Source of the DNA: Trichoplax adhaerens
Lineage: Eukaryota > Placozoa > Uniplacotomia > Trichoplacea > Trichoplacidae
Direction of reading: 5' to 3'
DNA: 64,000 nucleotides
Assembly: GCF_000150275.1 (NCBI RefSeq)
Contig: NW_002060968.1
Location: forward strand, 529,788-593,787
The notes beneath the pieces are model-generated. The model was given only the letters and a program-made list of their open reading frames with translations. It made no database searches and was not told the DNA's origin. This document shows positions 36,017 through 48,562 of this stretch, piece by piece; the stretch's first letter is position 1; every line of letters starts with the position of its first letter. The position numbers and the translations under genes are program-made.

Positions 36017-39000
36017 ATGAAGAGAAAACAAGATCATCAAGCATCAAAAGCAGCAAAGAGAATGGCTAGTCATGCCGATGAACATTCCAAATATGAAGTA
36101 CGTTATTCTGCTATAAATACTGTAACTTAAATGGATTACTTTCATGGATAGATTAAATATGAAATCATGATGATAATCATCATATCATTTTAAATCATAG
36201 TTATGCAAAATAATAATAATTCTTTACTATAATTTATATATACACAGGAGCAAATGATGATGGTTTGGAAAACTAGAAATATACTTAGAGAAGAATGCGA
36301 TAAAGAAACTTTACGGCTAATAAAGTCTCAAAATGGTGAAACTCCCACTAGCGAACAGACTGTGAGGCCTTAATAAATTGTTGTAGCTTGAATTGGTCAA
36401 AATTCTGCTTAATCGTTTAATCATCGATGCTAATTGCTAACGATTGTCAATACTTTAATACTTGTCGTTTATCAGAATCTAAACGACTGCGCTGAGCGAA
36501 TAGTATTCGGAGCTTTCAAACCTTGTCCTAATTGTAACAAATCTTCCAAATATTTCAAGTAATTATATAATAGTAAACTTACTACTAATGACATTAAGGT
36601 CAAGTAATGGAAATAATTGTATTTTATAATTTAACTAGCCAAATTTTATAGTAGCTTAGACAATACTGATACAAACATTCTCAGAAACTATGCCTCCAGA
36701 TTTATAGAGTAAGATTTTTCAATCTATCTAAGTAAGGATTAAAATTTACTCCTAGAGAAACATCGAATGGCTTTGTTTGCACAGGTGGAATCGCCAACAT
36801 TCCATGCGAATATGTTACAGAAAAACGCGAGAGATGCGCTTGCAAAATTTCTGAAGAACTAAAGGCCAAGTCTCCCTTTCTGTTAGTATCATAATATTAC
36901 GTTGTATATTACTTATTAATATATCGATCCCTCATGCTGTTAATAACGACTATGATGTGTCAAGATGCTGATATGACTGATTGAATTTTTACTCGTTTCA
37001 AAAAGAGATCTTACTAGTTGAATCTTTAAAATATTATCTTAAAATTTATTGCCATTTCTCTTTGATATCTTGCATGCTTGTTTATGATAATTTTATCAAG
37101 TACAGAAAAAAATTTTCTTAGTAATAGTTATTCCTATACACCTCTCGATCGGATCCAATTAAACAAAGACGAATCATGCTTTATTCCTGAAAAATTAAAG
37201 CATCGATGTATCCATAGGTACAAACAATAATAACTGTACAGCAAATATCTAAAATACGTAGAAATTTTAATAGGGTGTTAGTGTAAACTGTAGCTGTTTT
37301 TAGATTATGCGCCAAGCAAAATATTACGCTATTTATTATTCCATGTTTTGGTAGTTTATTGAATGAACGTTAGTTTAGAAATAGAGATTTATCTGGTTGC
37401 AAGTATTATAATCTTTCATACAATTCTATGTAGAGAGAGTATCGTAAAGCAGAAGCCCCTAGGCAATATTCGCGTAGCTACTATTGGCAAGCTAGAAGAG
37501 AATATGGTAAGTTACCTTTCTAAAAGAAAATTTTCAGAAATGTTTATTAACTATATGAATTTAATCAGTAACCTTACGTTTACGTCATTGTTCTTTGCAT
37601 TCATTATTAGAAAGCTAATGCTATACTAACTATATAATACACATTTAAAGTCCAATATCAGGAAGAAAATTGAAAATTTAGGAGGAATTTTTCATGAACA
37701 GATCTCAAAATATGTAGATTTGTGTGTTGGTCGACTAGGTATGATTTAGACAGTCTCTAGAAAATAACAATCCTGCAATGCAGTGATATGTTTTTAATTT
37801 TGTCCTAGTTTTACATGAGATAACGTTTTCCTTTAGATAAACTAAACAAGAAATTAAAAGAAGAGATCGATAATCTAGGATTGCCTACAGTTTCAGAAGA
37901 ATGCCTGTCAGCTATTACAGGTGACAACTTTGATGAGACTATCACGAAATATGGCGTTAGTAATTGCACTGCAGAGAAGGTAACTACTCTTTTATTATCG
38001 TTGATGTTACTGTAAAAGCAACAGCTTTGTAAATTAGATTTACATGAAACGTTTGAAAATGTATTATATGTATGTGAATCTTAATTATAATAAACTTTTA
38101 TCAAGCGCAGGTCGCCAAGATTAAGAATACACGAAAAGGTAACAGTATACACTCGTACATAAATGACTCCTTACTATATAGCACCCATCATAACGTACTA
38201 TTGCAAATTGTACGACGATATCTTGCCCAATAGAATGTGAAGCAATATGCAAATAGCGTAATAGCTCTTACTCGAATATATTATTACAGGCTTTTACTCA
38301 ACAAATATCATTTCGCCATCTGGCCTAGCTATCACTGATCCACACAGCGGTAATAGCTGAATATAAACTAATCTCATTTGATACTATTTTTATATGAGAT
38401 ACTTACAAATAGCAATTTTTGCTACGTGAATAAATTCATAATAATACTCGTATGATAAAGACTGACTAGATATATGATTTTAAGTATCGATGGAACATTA
38501 ACTATAATTAGGTATAGCCGATAATCATACTAAATGAACTTTATTAGGACTTGAAAATGATTATAGCGTTATCAAAGATCCAAATTGTAACATTTACAGT
38601 GCTGTAATTGAAACTTCTCCTGGCGAGTGGCTTAAATTACAAGCTCTTCAGCATAATAAATTACATAAGTTAGTTCTAATACAGACTTTTATCTTAGCTG
38701 TCCTTGTTTCTGTTTATTACATCATAATGCAATGAAGTATTCTTAGTTAAGATGCTGTACAGATTTTATTAACCGAATAGTTACTAAAATTATTTTGTTA
38801 AATTTTAACAGCTATTGCTTATTTACGATGGAGAGTGCTATTGATTATTCACATGTGATCAGAAGCAGGATTAAAGTAATTATTGAATACTTAATAACGC
38901 TTTTTGATTGACATCAGTTTTCTTCTACTTTAAATGTGCTTCTTATAAAAATCGGAATTCACTTGTAATAAAAATGTAAGAGATATAGGCTATAAGCCTG

Positions 39001-42000
39001 TTTTTGCTAATTTATAGTGTATGTATTCAAAAGTTGAAGCCATGATGGCCTTTGATGAGCTTTATTACGAAAACACAGGTATGAAAGTACTTACACTATA
39101 TCAGCTTTATCTGGTACACGGAGTGTAAATTTCGCTAAATTTTGGATCGATTCTCGTAGGAATTACATGTTTCAAAGATACTCAGATCAAGCGAAAAGTT
39201 CAAAAGGGTTACCCTGTTGGCACCTCATATATTAGCGATAATGTACGGATAAGTAATATTTCATTTGCTTTATTAATTTATCTATTTAATATAATTACAC
39301 ATTTCTATCATTAATTGGCTACGACTAGGATAAAGAAGCCATTCAATTGGATAACTTAATTTCCAGTTCTTCTAGTGCCAAAATCTCGCCTAACATCGAA
39401 AAGCTGTTGAAGATAATCTTTAACGTCAAGCTGCTATCAGCCTATCTGTTAGACTACCAAGTATAGTATAAAATATTTATTAAAGTATAGTGCTAATTAC
39501 AAAGATTTACAATAAGATTACGGATTCTAAATTGTTTGTTTTAATGTAATGTCATTAGGTTGATGTAGAAAAAATAAAACTGAAAGCTTTAACGACTGAC
39601 AGAGTAGAAAAAGCAGTGCAATTACTTCATCAAATAGATTCGGTTAGTCTATTATAGGTAAACGTAACTCATTTTTTTGTTTGTATTTTCATTGCGAACT
39701 GATACTGACGCAACGAAAATTAAAGCTAGGAGTCTACCTTCTAACATACTCTTCCTGGTATTTTCAGTATATAGTTTATCTAAAAGAAATAACACTCCTA
39801 CGATGATAAGATCATAGTAGCTGTAGACTTGTATCATAAAATTGAAAGATGCTGCTTATTAAGCATTATTAATATCCATCGTATTACATGTGCATAGGTT
39901 TCATCAAAGATGTCGAGTAAAAACATACAAAGAAAAAATAAAATAATAAAGCTTAAAGAGAAATTTTTCAATTTAATTTACAAAGACTTACATAAAATCG
40001 ATGGATTCCGTTATTGCGATGATGAGTATAATCTGAGGGTAATTTCCTTTGTTTTAATATCTTATGCACAGAATTATTACTAACTGTTCATACTAATTTT
40101 AAATATATATAATAGAAGACGGTAATAGATAAATATTCAGTAAAGTTATAAATCGGTATTATAAAGCGTAATATCTTATTTTGTTTCAGGAAATATGGTC
40201 TAACATGGATGATGTTATGGATATTGCTGTATGCTATGATTTAATAGAAAACACTAAAAGAGTTGGCAAAGATCTTTTGTATAAATTATATCAAAGCATG
40301 AAGATAGAACTAGAAGTATGTCAAAGTTACATACCCTCTTGATGAATTGTTAAGAGCACTAGGATATACTACTGTTACAAGATTAATCATTGTAACTACT
40401 ATATTATACATGTATCATACCCTTAATTATTTTATCATTGATACTGTTTAGCCGTTATTGCGTAGCAGTGATGAATTCAATATGATCTTTGAGTATGGAA
40501 GTAAAGTCTGTAAAAAGAAACGCGACCAATTTTACAATTTAAGCATTGAAGAGGTCGTAAGATTAATTAATGTTGAGAGGAACTACTGAATTATTTCAAT
40601 TTACTGATTTATCCATACTCGAAATTATGCGTTATTTTATTAATCTACTAGGCGCTTAATTTCACTAGGTATATAAGGTTCAAAATCACAAAAGTCATAA
40701 AAAATATGAAAAATATTGTACTATGGATAACCGTATGTTATTATGGCTTGGCAATCGTGTAATTAATTACAGTCGAATACTTACTAAGGGTTTACAACCA
40801 ATGGCGAAGAGAGATTTTCGCGATGTAGGTATAACGGTTAAATCATTTGTATATAAGTTTGTGCTTTGCGTTCTCTCTGATACCGTTATTAAATGAGGGT
40901 TATAACTCAGGGCATAATGCAGTGTAAAATTAAATTTGTAATTAAGTAGCTTATTTTATATCATATTCTCTACCATAATCATATATTGTTGTGATTTAGC
41001 TCATGTGAGTAGATCGAGGGAAACAGTAGACTAGTTTATAGTAATCCTTTATAAGATACTAGCCTGACACTTCATGATACGGAAGGCCTAAATTGTCATA
41101 ACAATAATTCAGCTCAATAGTTACTCTAAATCTTTAAACATTAAGTTTTCGACTATGAACTTACTTATTATAATATAAGTTAGTTCAACTCTGATATTAA
41201 CTTGCTATGTAAAATCCTTGACGCCAAATAGTCTACGCCATAACAGCTGCCTTTTATTAGTTTTATATTCAGTGATGCTACATAATATAGCAGTGTATTG
41301 CATGAAGAGTACGCTTAAGTTAAGTTACGTAAGCATATTAGTCTATCGAGTAACCTATTTCTCTCAAAAGTTTTACAAACTTAATTATTTTGATTTAAAA
41401 TTTTGATATAAAATACTAAATAGTACGAAATTATTAGATTTTTAATACACATATAACTCTATAGAATGTAGGTTTTCCGCACGGGAAAGGAATTTATTTT
41501 TCAGGTAAATATATTCATGTATCACAAGTATGTTAGTAACTGGACTTTGTAAGGAAACCGACGTTGTATAATATTAATTATTTATTTATATATTTTTGAT
41601 TTATATGTCAAGATATGTTTTGGCAGGTAATACAAAAGCAGATTATTTAACTTGAAATTATTCTATCTCCATCTAACTAAATCATAGATTATCATGCTAT
41701 ATTAGTAGTATACTAAAACACGCACGAATGGTTTTATCTCTAGGCTGCTTTAGACTGTGGTTTAAGTATTACAAATTCGACAGGACTATTAATGCTATGT
41801 GAAGTAGCACTTGGGAGGATGTACGCTCTATAAAGAACTGTTTTGTATAAATTATTGAGATCAATGCTGTATTAGATACTGTAGTTTTTTTGGCTCACTC
41901 TCTAGCTTTTTACATTATTATAGAATGCACTGCAAACATTTTGTTAAAATGATGTATTTTAGATTACATTGTTTTTGATTGATTTCACTATAGCACCAAT

Positions 42001-42443
42001 GAACAATCAGATCTATCGAAAGCGCGTCGTACGGCTGATAGTTTTAAATGTAAATATCGACATTAATACACCAAACAGATTTATGGTTCGAATTATAAAT
42101 ATGATTGCTAAAGTTTAAATTTAATTTTTATGTTTATACGATGTAGTCAAAGGAAAAGTCGGACCCGATCCTGATGGAGATGTTACAATAGAGAATGGTG
42201 TTGTCGTACCGTTAGGAGATATTGTTGGAGACTTCGACTGGCCAGATGGGAATAAGTATCTTGCATATCTCTTTATGATTTCTATATGTCGTGAATTGAT
42301 TATTACATAGTTAGTGTATCAAGTATTATGTTATTTTCCTTAACCGAACTACTAAAAGATACGTCATATACAATCCAGATCAAGTTAAAATCAGATATTT
42401 GGTACTAGTCAAATCTGAATTTGTCGATGCTTCTCAAGGTTAA
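36017..42443 (+). CDS. PARP1-like protein, catalytic residues lost (copy C), 24 exons
   Basis: Exons: 36017-36097, 36248-36361, 36476-36558, 36756-36881, 37434-37506, 37651-37738, 37837-37979, 38111-38138, 38290-38349, 38548-38668, 38812-38875, 39018-39078, 39160-39242, 39329-39460, 39559-39642, 39952-40038, 40190-40315, 40452-40556, 40669-40828, 41472-41504, 41754-41820, 41994-42049, 42147-42255, 42359-42443. Every exon has the same length and phase as in copy B, all GT-AG, again 722 aa plus TAA. Domains as in copy B: PADR1 36248-36881, BRCT 37434-37979, WGR-like 38290-39242, helical 39329-40315, ART 40452-42443. The same triad changes occur: Leu for His at 40747-40749, Lys for Glu across 42254-42255/42359. 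E-S-A again replaces W-G-R. The N-terminus (M-K-R-K-Q-D-H-Q) is more basic than B, like a nuclear localisation signal. Exons 1-12 differ from B by scattered substitutions but no indels; exons 13-24 are nearly identical. Confidence 0.82.
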
Positions 42444-44459
42444 CGATCGTTGTCTTTAAAAAGTAAGCACTTACATAATGTTTAATCTACTATGAGCATA
42501 ACCATGCAATTTTGGAGGGAATTGCGTATATCTAATAAACCAAAATAAGGATCATGCATACCTTCATTAAGGTTACCAATGAAACCTATATTAAAATTGA
42601 CATTTAGCCCTACCTTCTTTTAAAGTTTACTTGCTTACAAATGTAAGCAAATTCTTCTAGAGTGTTTAATTGCTTAGCCTGGACTTCATTAATTTAACAC
42701 GCGTTGTAGCATTTTGTAGGTTCGCCGATAAGTATTACAGCCAAATAGCACCCATGTCTGATAAAATTGCTAACGATCGATCTAAGAATTTATTTGCATT
42801 AGTTAAAATTGTCTAACAACCCATTTTAAGTGATTTAGTTTATATTTACTGTCAATAAGGTAACTCATACTTGTCTACGATGTGATTTTCCTATCTTTGA
42901 TACATTATTATCGTAGGCGATTTTCTTGTTCCTAATTGATAATGTTTTTTTGTAGTTTTCATAAAGTATGTTATGATAATTTGTACAATGTAACTTGTGC
43001 ATTTCTAGAAATATATTTATTGTCATCATTTTAATTCCTACTGCAGCTTTGGTTCATCCGTTAATAAATTTCAATATTGTTTCATTTAGACTAAAATAAA
43101 TGTGTGGTATTGTAAAGGTGTTGCAGTCGGTCTATTAGATAAGTTAAGCCAATATTTAATCCTTAGCTGGATAAATTATGAGTGCTTTACAATTCACAAG
43201 GCAAATTACAGTACTTCTTGTGGATGTTATTGTTGTAATCTAAGCAAACTGCCTAAAAATTAGTTCAACAGCTACAGTATTGCTATAGAAATAAATGATT
43301 AAAACAAATGAAATTTGGCTTAAATTCGTACGTTAGTACGTTAAGTAATGCATTTATTAAGAATGATTAAAATTGGTACAACACAATATGAGACAGTGCA
43401 GATTAGCCAAACTCTACTAGCACCTTTTTAATATTGTTCATTTTTGGTGTTTAGCATATGAATTAATAACTAGCATCTTTTTATATCTAAAATAGTGTTC
43501 TCGCTTAGATGATAGTCATTACTCACATTGGCTAAATTTCGGCGATAGGCTACGTCCTTGTATTGCATGATACAAAAGCGCTCAACTAGGGTATCATAAT
43601 TAGGTTTAGCAATCCCTTAGGTTTTCAAGCGATTAACTCTGAATCTGAGTTATTAAAACAAAGGAATTTCTAATTCTACTTCATGTAAGGCTTACTTTGT
43701 ATTAATTGGATACTTTGAACATACCCTATTGCTGTAACTAGCTGAATTCACTAGGAAAGATTACGAAAGCAGGTGAAATTGCTTCATACAGAATATCTGT
43801 TACAATATACTAAACGTTCAACTGCAGACATTTAGCACGATAATTATTCAAAGTCAAGTTCAAGAATGATTTGCTATTAGCTGGTTACGCTGAAGAATGA
43901 ACCTTTTTCAAATATTATCAGGTCTGATGATTACTTTGCAGGAAAAGTCCTTGCCGAACCGAAGCTTGACTGGCCATTTTTAAAACTGATGCATGCTTAA
44001 GTTATGCCTTGAGCAAGCACTGCTTAACTTCTGTTTTCACAACATTTATGCTAAATTCTTTAATTGTAATTTATACTATATTCAGTTAGAAATCTACGAA
44101 AACTAAATTTGAGTAGTCCTTGCCTTAAACCTTTAATCCAAACCAATTAGGAAGAAGAACAAAAACATACTTGTTTATATTTTAAGGAAATAGCAAGAGT
44201 AGTGTCAACTATCTACGATGTTGTATAGGTAGAGCAGATTGCATTAAGCAGTGACATATGCAAACCTAAGGCAGTGATCTCAGCTAGTTATATATTAGTA
44301 AAGTAATGAGCGCTGATAGCTGATGGATAGTTCAAAAGCTATTGATGATCCTTTCACTAATTTTAATTTTGTGCATGCATAGGCACGTCGTAGGAGCTTT
44401 AAATATGATCTCAAGCTAAGGTAAACAACTCGGTGGAGCGAATCAATTTTATAGCTGTT
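42444..44459. other. 3' region of unit C
   Basis: Noncoding homologue of 29957-31950, with relics of the same decayed sequences (about 43540-43990 and 44300-44459). It ends where the LTR is inserted. Confidence 0.5.
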
Positions 44460-44901
44460 TGTCACGGTACGAACTACCGTAAAGAAATAGCTATCTAGAT
44501 TTGGTTAATATAATATAGTAATAATATATTACAACTAGTTACTTACAATAGGAATTACTCTAATTATAAATGTGTTACAGTAAATTTAATGCTGTGCTGC
44601 AATGTGATCTGAAATAATTCAGTGAATGGACATATTGTAGTCCGACTAAGAAAAATTAGTTAGTAGATGTTCTAACCTAAGTGTTTTTATATGATGACTC
44701 ATGAATGTTAGCTGCTGTAGAAGGGTATATAAGCCCGTCAGATAGTTGAATAAAGTAATTCTCAATTGTCTAGTTGAGTTTAACGTAGAATCGAAGGTGT
44801 CTAAATTCTTGTGAGGTAGTTGAGGGATACTGAATCCCGGAGACTATAGTAATTTCGAGATTTGTTTTACGTTATCCTTGTCACGAAGCTGGTTTGCGAC
44901 A
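44460..44901 (+). mobile_element. Solo LTR (442 bp), 5-bp TSD CTGTT
   Basis: Begins TGTCACGG and ends TTTGCGACA (TG...CA). Flanked by a perfect CTGTT duplication (44455-44459 and 44902-44906). Contains a TATATAAG at 44726-44732 and AATAAAG shortly after, as expected for an LTR promoter and polyadenylation region. The 3' half is recognisably related to the LTRs at 50720 and 60398 ('gactcatgaa', 'acgttatc', 'aagctg.tttg.gaca'). Unit B keeps the uninterrupted site at about 31931-31960. No internal retrotransposon sequence is adjacent, so it is a recombined solo LTR. It could be Ty3/gypsy, copia or BEL/Pao; LTRs alone do not tell. Confidence 0.85.
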
Positions 44902-44906
44902 CTGTT

Positions 44907-45745
44907 GTATAACAGTTATCCTAAACAGTAATATAGCTTAAAATAATTCTTTATCAGCAATTAGTAAAGCAACGCAGATAATTTTAAATCAAAAATAGGA
45001 TACCACAGTATATGCCATGTCAAGCGTGAATATCATACCATTCAACTTAGAATACGGAGATACAATTTAAAAAAGACACTAAGTAAAGTCTTACTATGAT
45101 CATTGTGATAAAGGATTTGATAAATCGGCTATGTAGCTGTCCATTTAAAAGTCATTCGAGATAATTTACATGAATTTATGGTATAGAAGTAGATTCTATA
45201 TTGAACGAGGTAATTTAATTTCCGTGTAGCAAGTGAAGAGGTTAACAAATTGAAGCTTAAGAAATCTCTGAGCTTAAGTAGCTCAATTGTTGTGCACGAT
45301 CTCGATTGGAGTACCATCCCTAACCTTAATATAACCCGTCAGTGTCTAATGACAGCTTGATTAATAACGAATCTTAGTGTAACGAATATGTAATATTAAT
45401 CGCCTATATTAATGCTAACGTATACATTACTTTTATCACAACTGAATCTACTTTCTAACGTCGTATTATTTGATATCTTCTCTGATAATTGTAATATAAT
45501 ATACTGCACTTATCACATAAATCAGGAATGCATGAAACTCTCGCAATTACCTACAATTAGTGTACTAAGATAGACTGCAGAATACCTTCTACTGGATAGC
45601 AAGTTTACCTACGGATTATGTCTCGTTAAAGCTAATTAATATCATTATTTGTGACTCATTTCCAGTCTTGATAATCAGCTTGTTGATCTTTATGATCTAC
45701 CAGGATACTGCGCCAAATTTTTTTAGAAACGGTGATTACAAATAC
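44907..45745. other. Spacer between PARP units and GPCR array
   Basis: The first ~50 bases continue the unit C homology past the LTR, then homology stops. No supported gene; the minus-strand ORF at 45129-45317 has no recognisable features. Confidence 0.4.
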
Positions 45746-46436
45746 TTATAAGTAGTTCAAAGCATTTGAAGTACTAGCTAGACATTGTATAGCTACGACA
45801 GTTCTTAGCATAGAAGCTCTAATATCTATCACAGAGGTTGCGATGATCATAAATGCTGCAGTAATGGAGGAAAGGTCTGCTAGCTCTGTACGATCTCTTT
45901 CTCAGTTTATACGTTGACAAAATTTTGGCCTTCTTGCATAAAATTGATTAATTATAAAACTATGCACACTAAAATTGCCCTTTGTTAGCGGTTACTCGTG
46001 TCACATGAATAACATTCCCAAGATACTGTAATACTTAATTTATTACAATGTCTACTAATTGTCGAAACAGTAAATCATTAAGATACTGATTGAATCATGA
46101 TTAAATTGATATGAGTAAAATAATAGCCGGACAACTATTAATTTAATCTCATAAACTAAACACTAGAGCAGGTCATGTGTGTACTTGCAATGATTGCCAA
46201 CTTTAAATTTTTGGCAATAGATATACTTTATACCACTTGGTTGAACCTTGTTTTAGAATCGAGGTAGCAATCATAATCGACCACTTAATTCTATGAATAA
46301 TATTGACAATTAATCTACGAAGAGGTTGCTGTCTATTTCTCTTCTTGAGAGTAATTATGCAGACAGCGATGCTGAAGATAATGACAAGTGAACTTAAATA
46401 TGCAATGGAGATGGTCAATGCATACAGTAATAGTTC
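45746..46436 (-). pseudogene. Class A GPCR fragment (TM1-TM3 only)
   Basis: 46203-46436 encodes a TM1-like helix (T-I-S-I-A-Y-L-S-S-L-V-I-I) followed by the loop-1 phrase R-Q-Q-P-L-R-R-L-I-V-N, matching L-Q-Q-P-L-H-I-M-I-A-N of the intact array genes. 45746-45883 encodes a TM2-like phrase L-A-D-L-S-S-I-T and a S-T-S-N stretch like the S-A-S-N/S-M-S-N of TM3. About 300 bases of non-matching sequence separate them, and nothing of TM4-TM7 is visible. A decayed array member. Confidence 0.6.
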
Positions 46437-47557
46437 GATTATGCAATGTTACGTTTCTCAAGTATTTTTGATACATAGCGTTTCTAGAAATCCAGTGATA
46501 GCATAAAATAAATAGTTTTTACGAAAGTTAGTTAGTAAATTTGAATTATTTTTGCTTAAAATGTGAATTTCAATTACCCACGATGAATTTTCATGGACGA
46601 TGCTTGTTTAATTACTGCAATACCAAAACATGCAAAAAAGTTCTGATTTTAAGAATTTGCTAAAGTATGATAACAGTATCTTCAACCATACATTATTCTT
46701 GCAAAGTAACTAAGGAACTCATTACAGTCAAGACATAAATATACAAATTTTATTGAATATACTTCCATTTATTTTTATTTCATTATTCGTTAAAATTAGC
46801 ATTCATATATTAATCAGAAGAATATGGGATTATCGATGTTTATCCAATAAATATTGTTATGCTATGTCTAAGAGGTAATGGAATTAGCCAATAATCTTGA
46901 GCTCAGGTATTTAACTCATTGTCATTAAACTCTAAAGTAGAAATTTTATTTCTGTAATTGTTTCCTAAACGCTCATATCTAATAAGATGTCCATAGTCAG
47001 GATCTGTATTCAATAAATAAGACTATAAATACGATTATGCGAATTCATTTTGAAATAAAACGAAAAAGGAATATTATGATATAAATTAGATTAATTGATA
47101 ACGTCTACCAATAGGATATAGAGTTCAGTTAATTAATATTTAGTTAATCAGTGTAAGAAGTAACAATATTAAGAACCAATTTCATATTAATAAAAAGGTA
47201 AATTAGATGTATCTTATATATTTCTATTGTTTTTTTCTTTGCGATGTTATGAACTTTTAATTACCGATGAAGTTAAAAGGAACTTCACATCAGCGACAGC
47301 AAATTGCCTTTCCTTTATATTTGCTATCCATTGCATTAGGGTATTCAATATGAAACCATATGTCTATCAATTTAATACCTCAAAGGAGTTAAGCAACTCC
47401 AAGATAAAATGAAAGTCAACGGAGGTATGATTAATTTTAAATCATTCAAATCGATCTAGTATTAAGACTTACAGACTAATTCTATTATTGATGATACCAT
47501 TTTAACAAGTTGTTAACTAATTTTAGCGATGAACTTTATTATTGGTTATTCTAACGT
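46437..47557. other. Intergenic
   Basis: AT-rich, no supported gene. ORF 47227-47412 (+) lacks conservation or domains. Confidence 0.4.
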
Positions 47558-48562
47558 TTAAGTAGCGGTAAACTTAAAAGAAATTCTCAATCTGCGAGTC
47601 AACAATTTAAATTCATTTTTAAAATTGATGCTAGCAAAGTTATATAAAATAGGATTCAATATACCTGGCATAAACATCATTACGGTAGTTACACGAAATA
47701 ACATAGAAAACTTAGAAAGCAGTTTATGAGTGAAATTTGGATCCAAAGTTTTTTGAAACGAAATCCAGACGTAACTAAAAGCATAGGGTATAGTGCCACA
47801 AGCGGAAAGCGTCGTGATAAGTAATATTGAAATTATGCTTAAATTACGTTTTTTAATGGTTTTCAACGCGTGTAATTTGTATCTTGAGTCTTCGATTGGA
47901 ATATTTATATTACGCAACTTAATAATGATGCATGTATAACATATAAAGATGATCAGTAAGGGTAATAATGAATTTAATACAGCAAAAAATGCTGACAAGA
48001 CTAAACTAGTATCTAAATGAGTTTGAGAAAGTAACCCAGAACAGTCAATTAAGTCTCGGCGATCATAATCGGTAACAAAAATAAATATTGTTGCACAGAC
48101 TAGTGCATAGAACCAGATGGCAATAATAATAAAGTTCATTTTATTCCTATGAATCGGTCCAGTAAGTGGATGAATAATGCCGCGATATCTTTCTATTCCA
48201 ATAGCAGCTAATGTCATCATAGAATTCGACATAGCTACTGCTGCAATAAAATTGGTAATGCCACATAAAATCTTGACGTTCTTACGCAGTAACTGCCTAA
48301 TATCTAAGGAATAATTATAATCGGCAGTGAAGATAATCATAATGCATCTTAAAATCGATGAACAGCCATAAAGAATATCAGCAAGCGCTAAATTTGCGAT
48401 TAAAAGATGAAAAGGTTGTCGAAGTCGAGCACTGTTTGATATGAGAGAGCAAACAACGATATTGAAGATTATACTAATAATACTGATAAGTAAAACGCAT
48501 AAAACCAAGTCGAAATTTTTGCTAAAGATGTTATTACTGGTCGAATTCGAGAAAATTGCCAT
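47558..48562 (-). CDS. Class A (rhodopsin-like) GPCR, 334 aa
   Basis: Intronless. Start at the ATG at 48562; the frame continues 24 bases upstream only through a TTG. N-terminal sequon N-S-T (residues 6-8). TM1 N34, TM2 D62 in L-A-N-L-A-L-A-D, C100 at the top of TM3, E124-R-Y126, loop-2 C174 in D-C-S-G, TM5 P201, loop-3 motif E224-D-S-R-Y-K, TM6 S-A-C-G-T-I-P (P259) without W6.48, TM7 N303-P-I-L-Y307, then F-A-S-x-x-F and a basic helix 8. It is closest to the other minus-strand array members and more distant from the 354-aa pair. Both conserved extracellular Cys are present. Plasma-membrane receptor, ligand unknown; it looks fully functional. Confidence 0.9.
   Translation of the reverse strand: MAIFSNSTSNNIFSKNFDLVLCVLLISIISIIFNIVVCSLISNSARLRQPFHLLIANLALADILYGCSSILRCIMIIFTADYNYSLDIRQLLRKNVKILCGITNFIAAVAMSNSMMTLAAIGIERYRGIIHPLTGPIHRNKMNFIIIAIWFYALVCATIFIFVTDYDRRDLIDCSGLLSQTHLDTSLVLSAFFAVLNSLLPLLIIFICYTCIIIKLRNINIPIEDSRYKLHALKTIKKRNLSIISILLITTLSACGTIPYAFSYVWISFQKTLDPNFTHKLLSKFSMLFRVTTVMMFMPGILNPILYNFASINFKNEFKLLTRRLRISFKFTAT

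Larger units (their letters stand above)
33086..44480 (+). repeat. Segmental tandem duplication, unit C
   Basis: Homologue of unit B. 33086-36016 corresponds to 20300-23617 and holds the broken minus-strand relics (33430-33800, 34037-34249, 34358-34540) and the frame-shifted Sushi-like stretch (about 34620-34800). A local repeat of the 'ttgttttctaaagcc' segment occurs at 33730 and 33938. The PARP-like gene follows. Confidence 0.8.

Noticed and set aside
37363-37629. 88-codon ORF
   Set aside because: Intron read-through around exon 5 of copy C; only 37434-37506 is exon.
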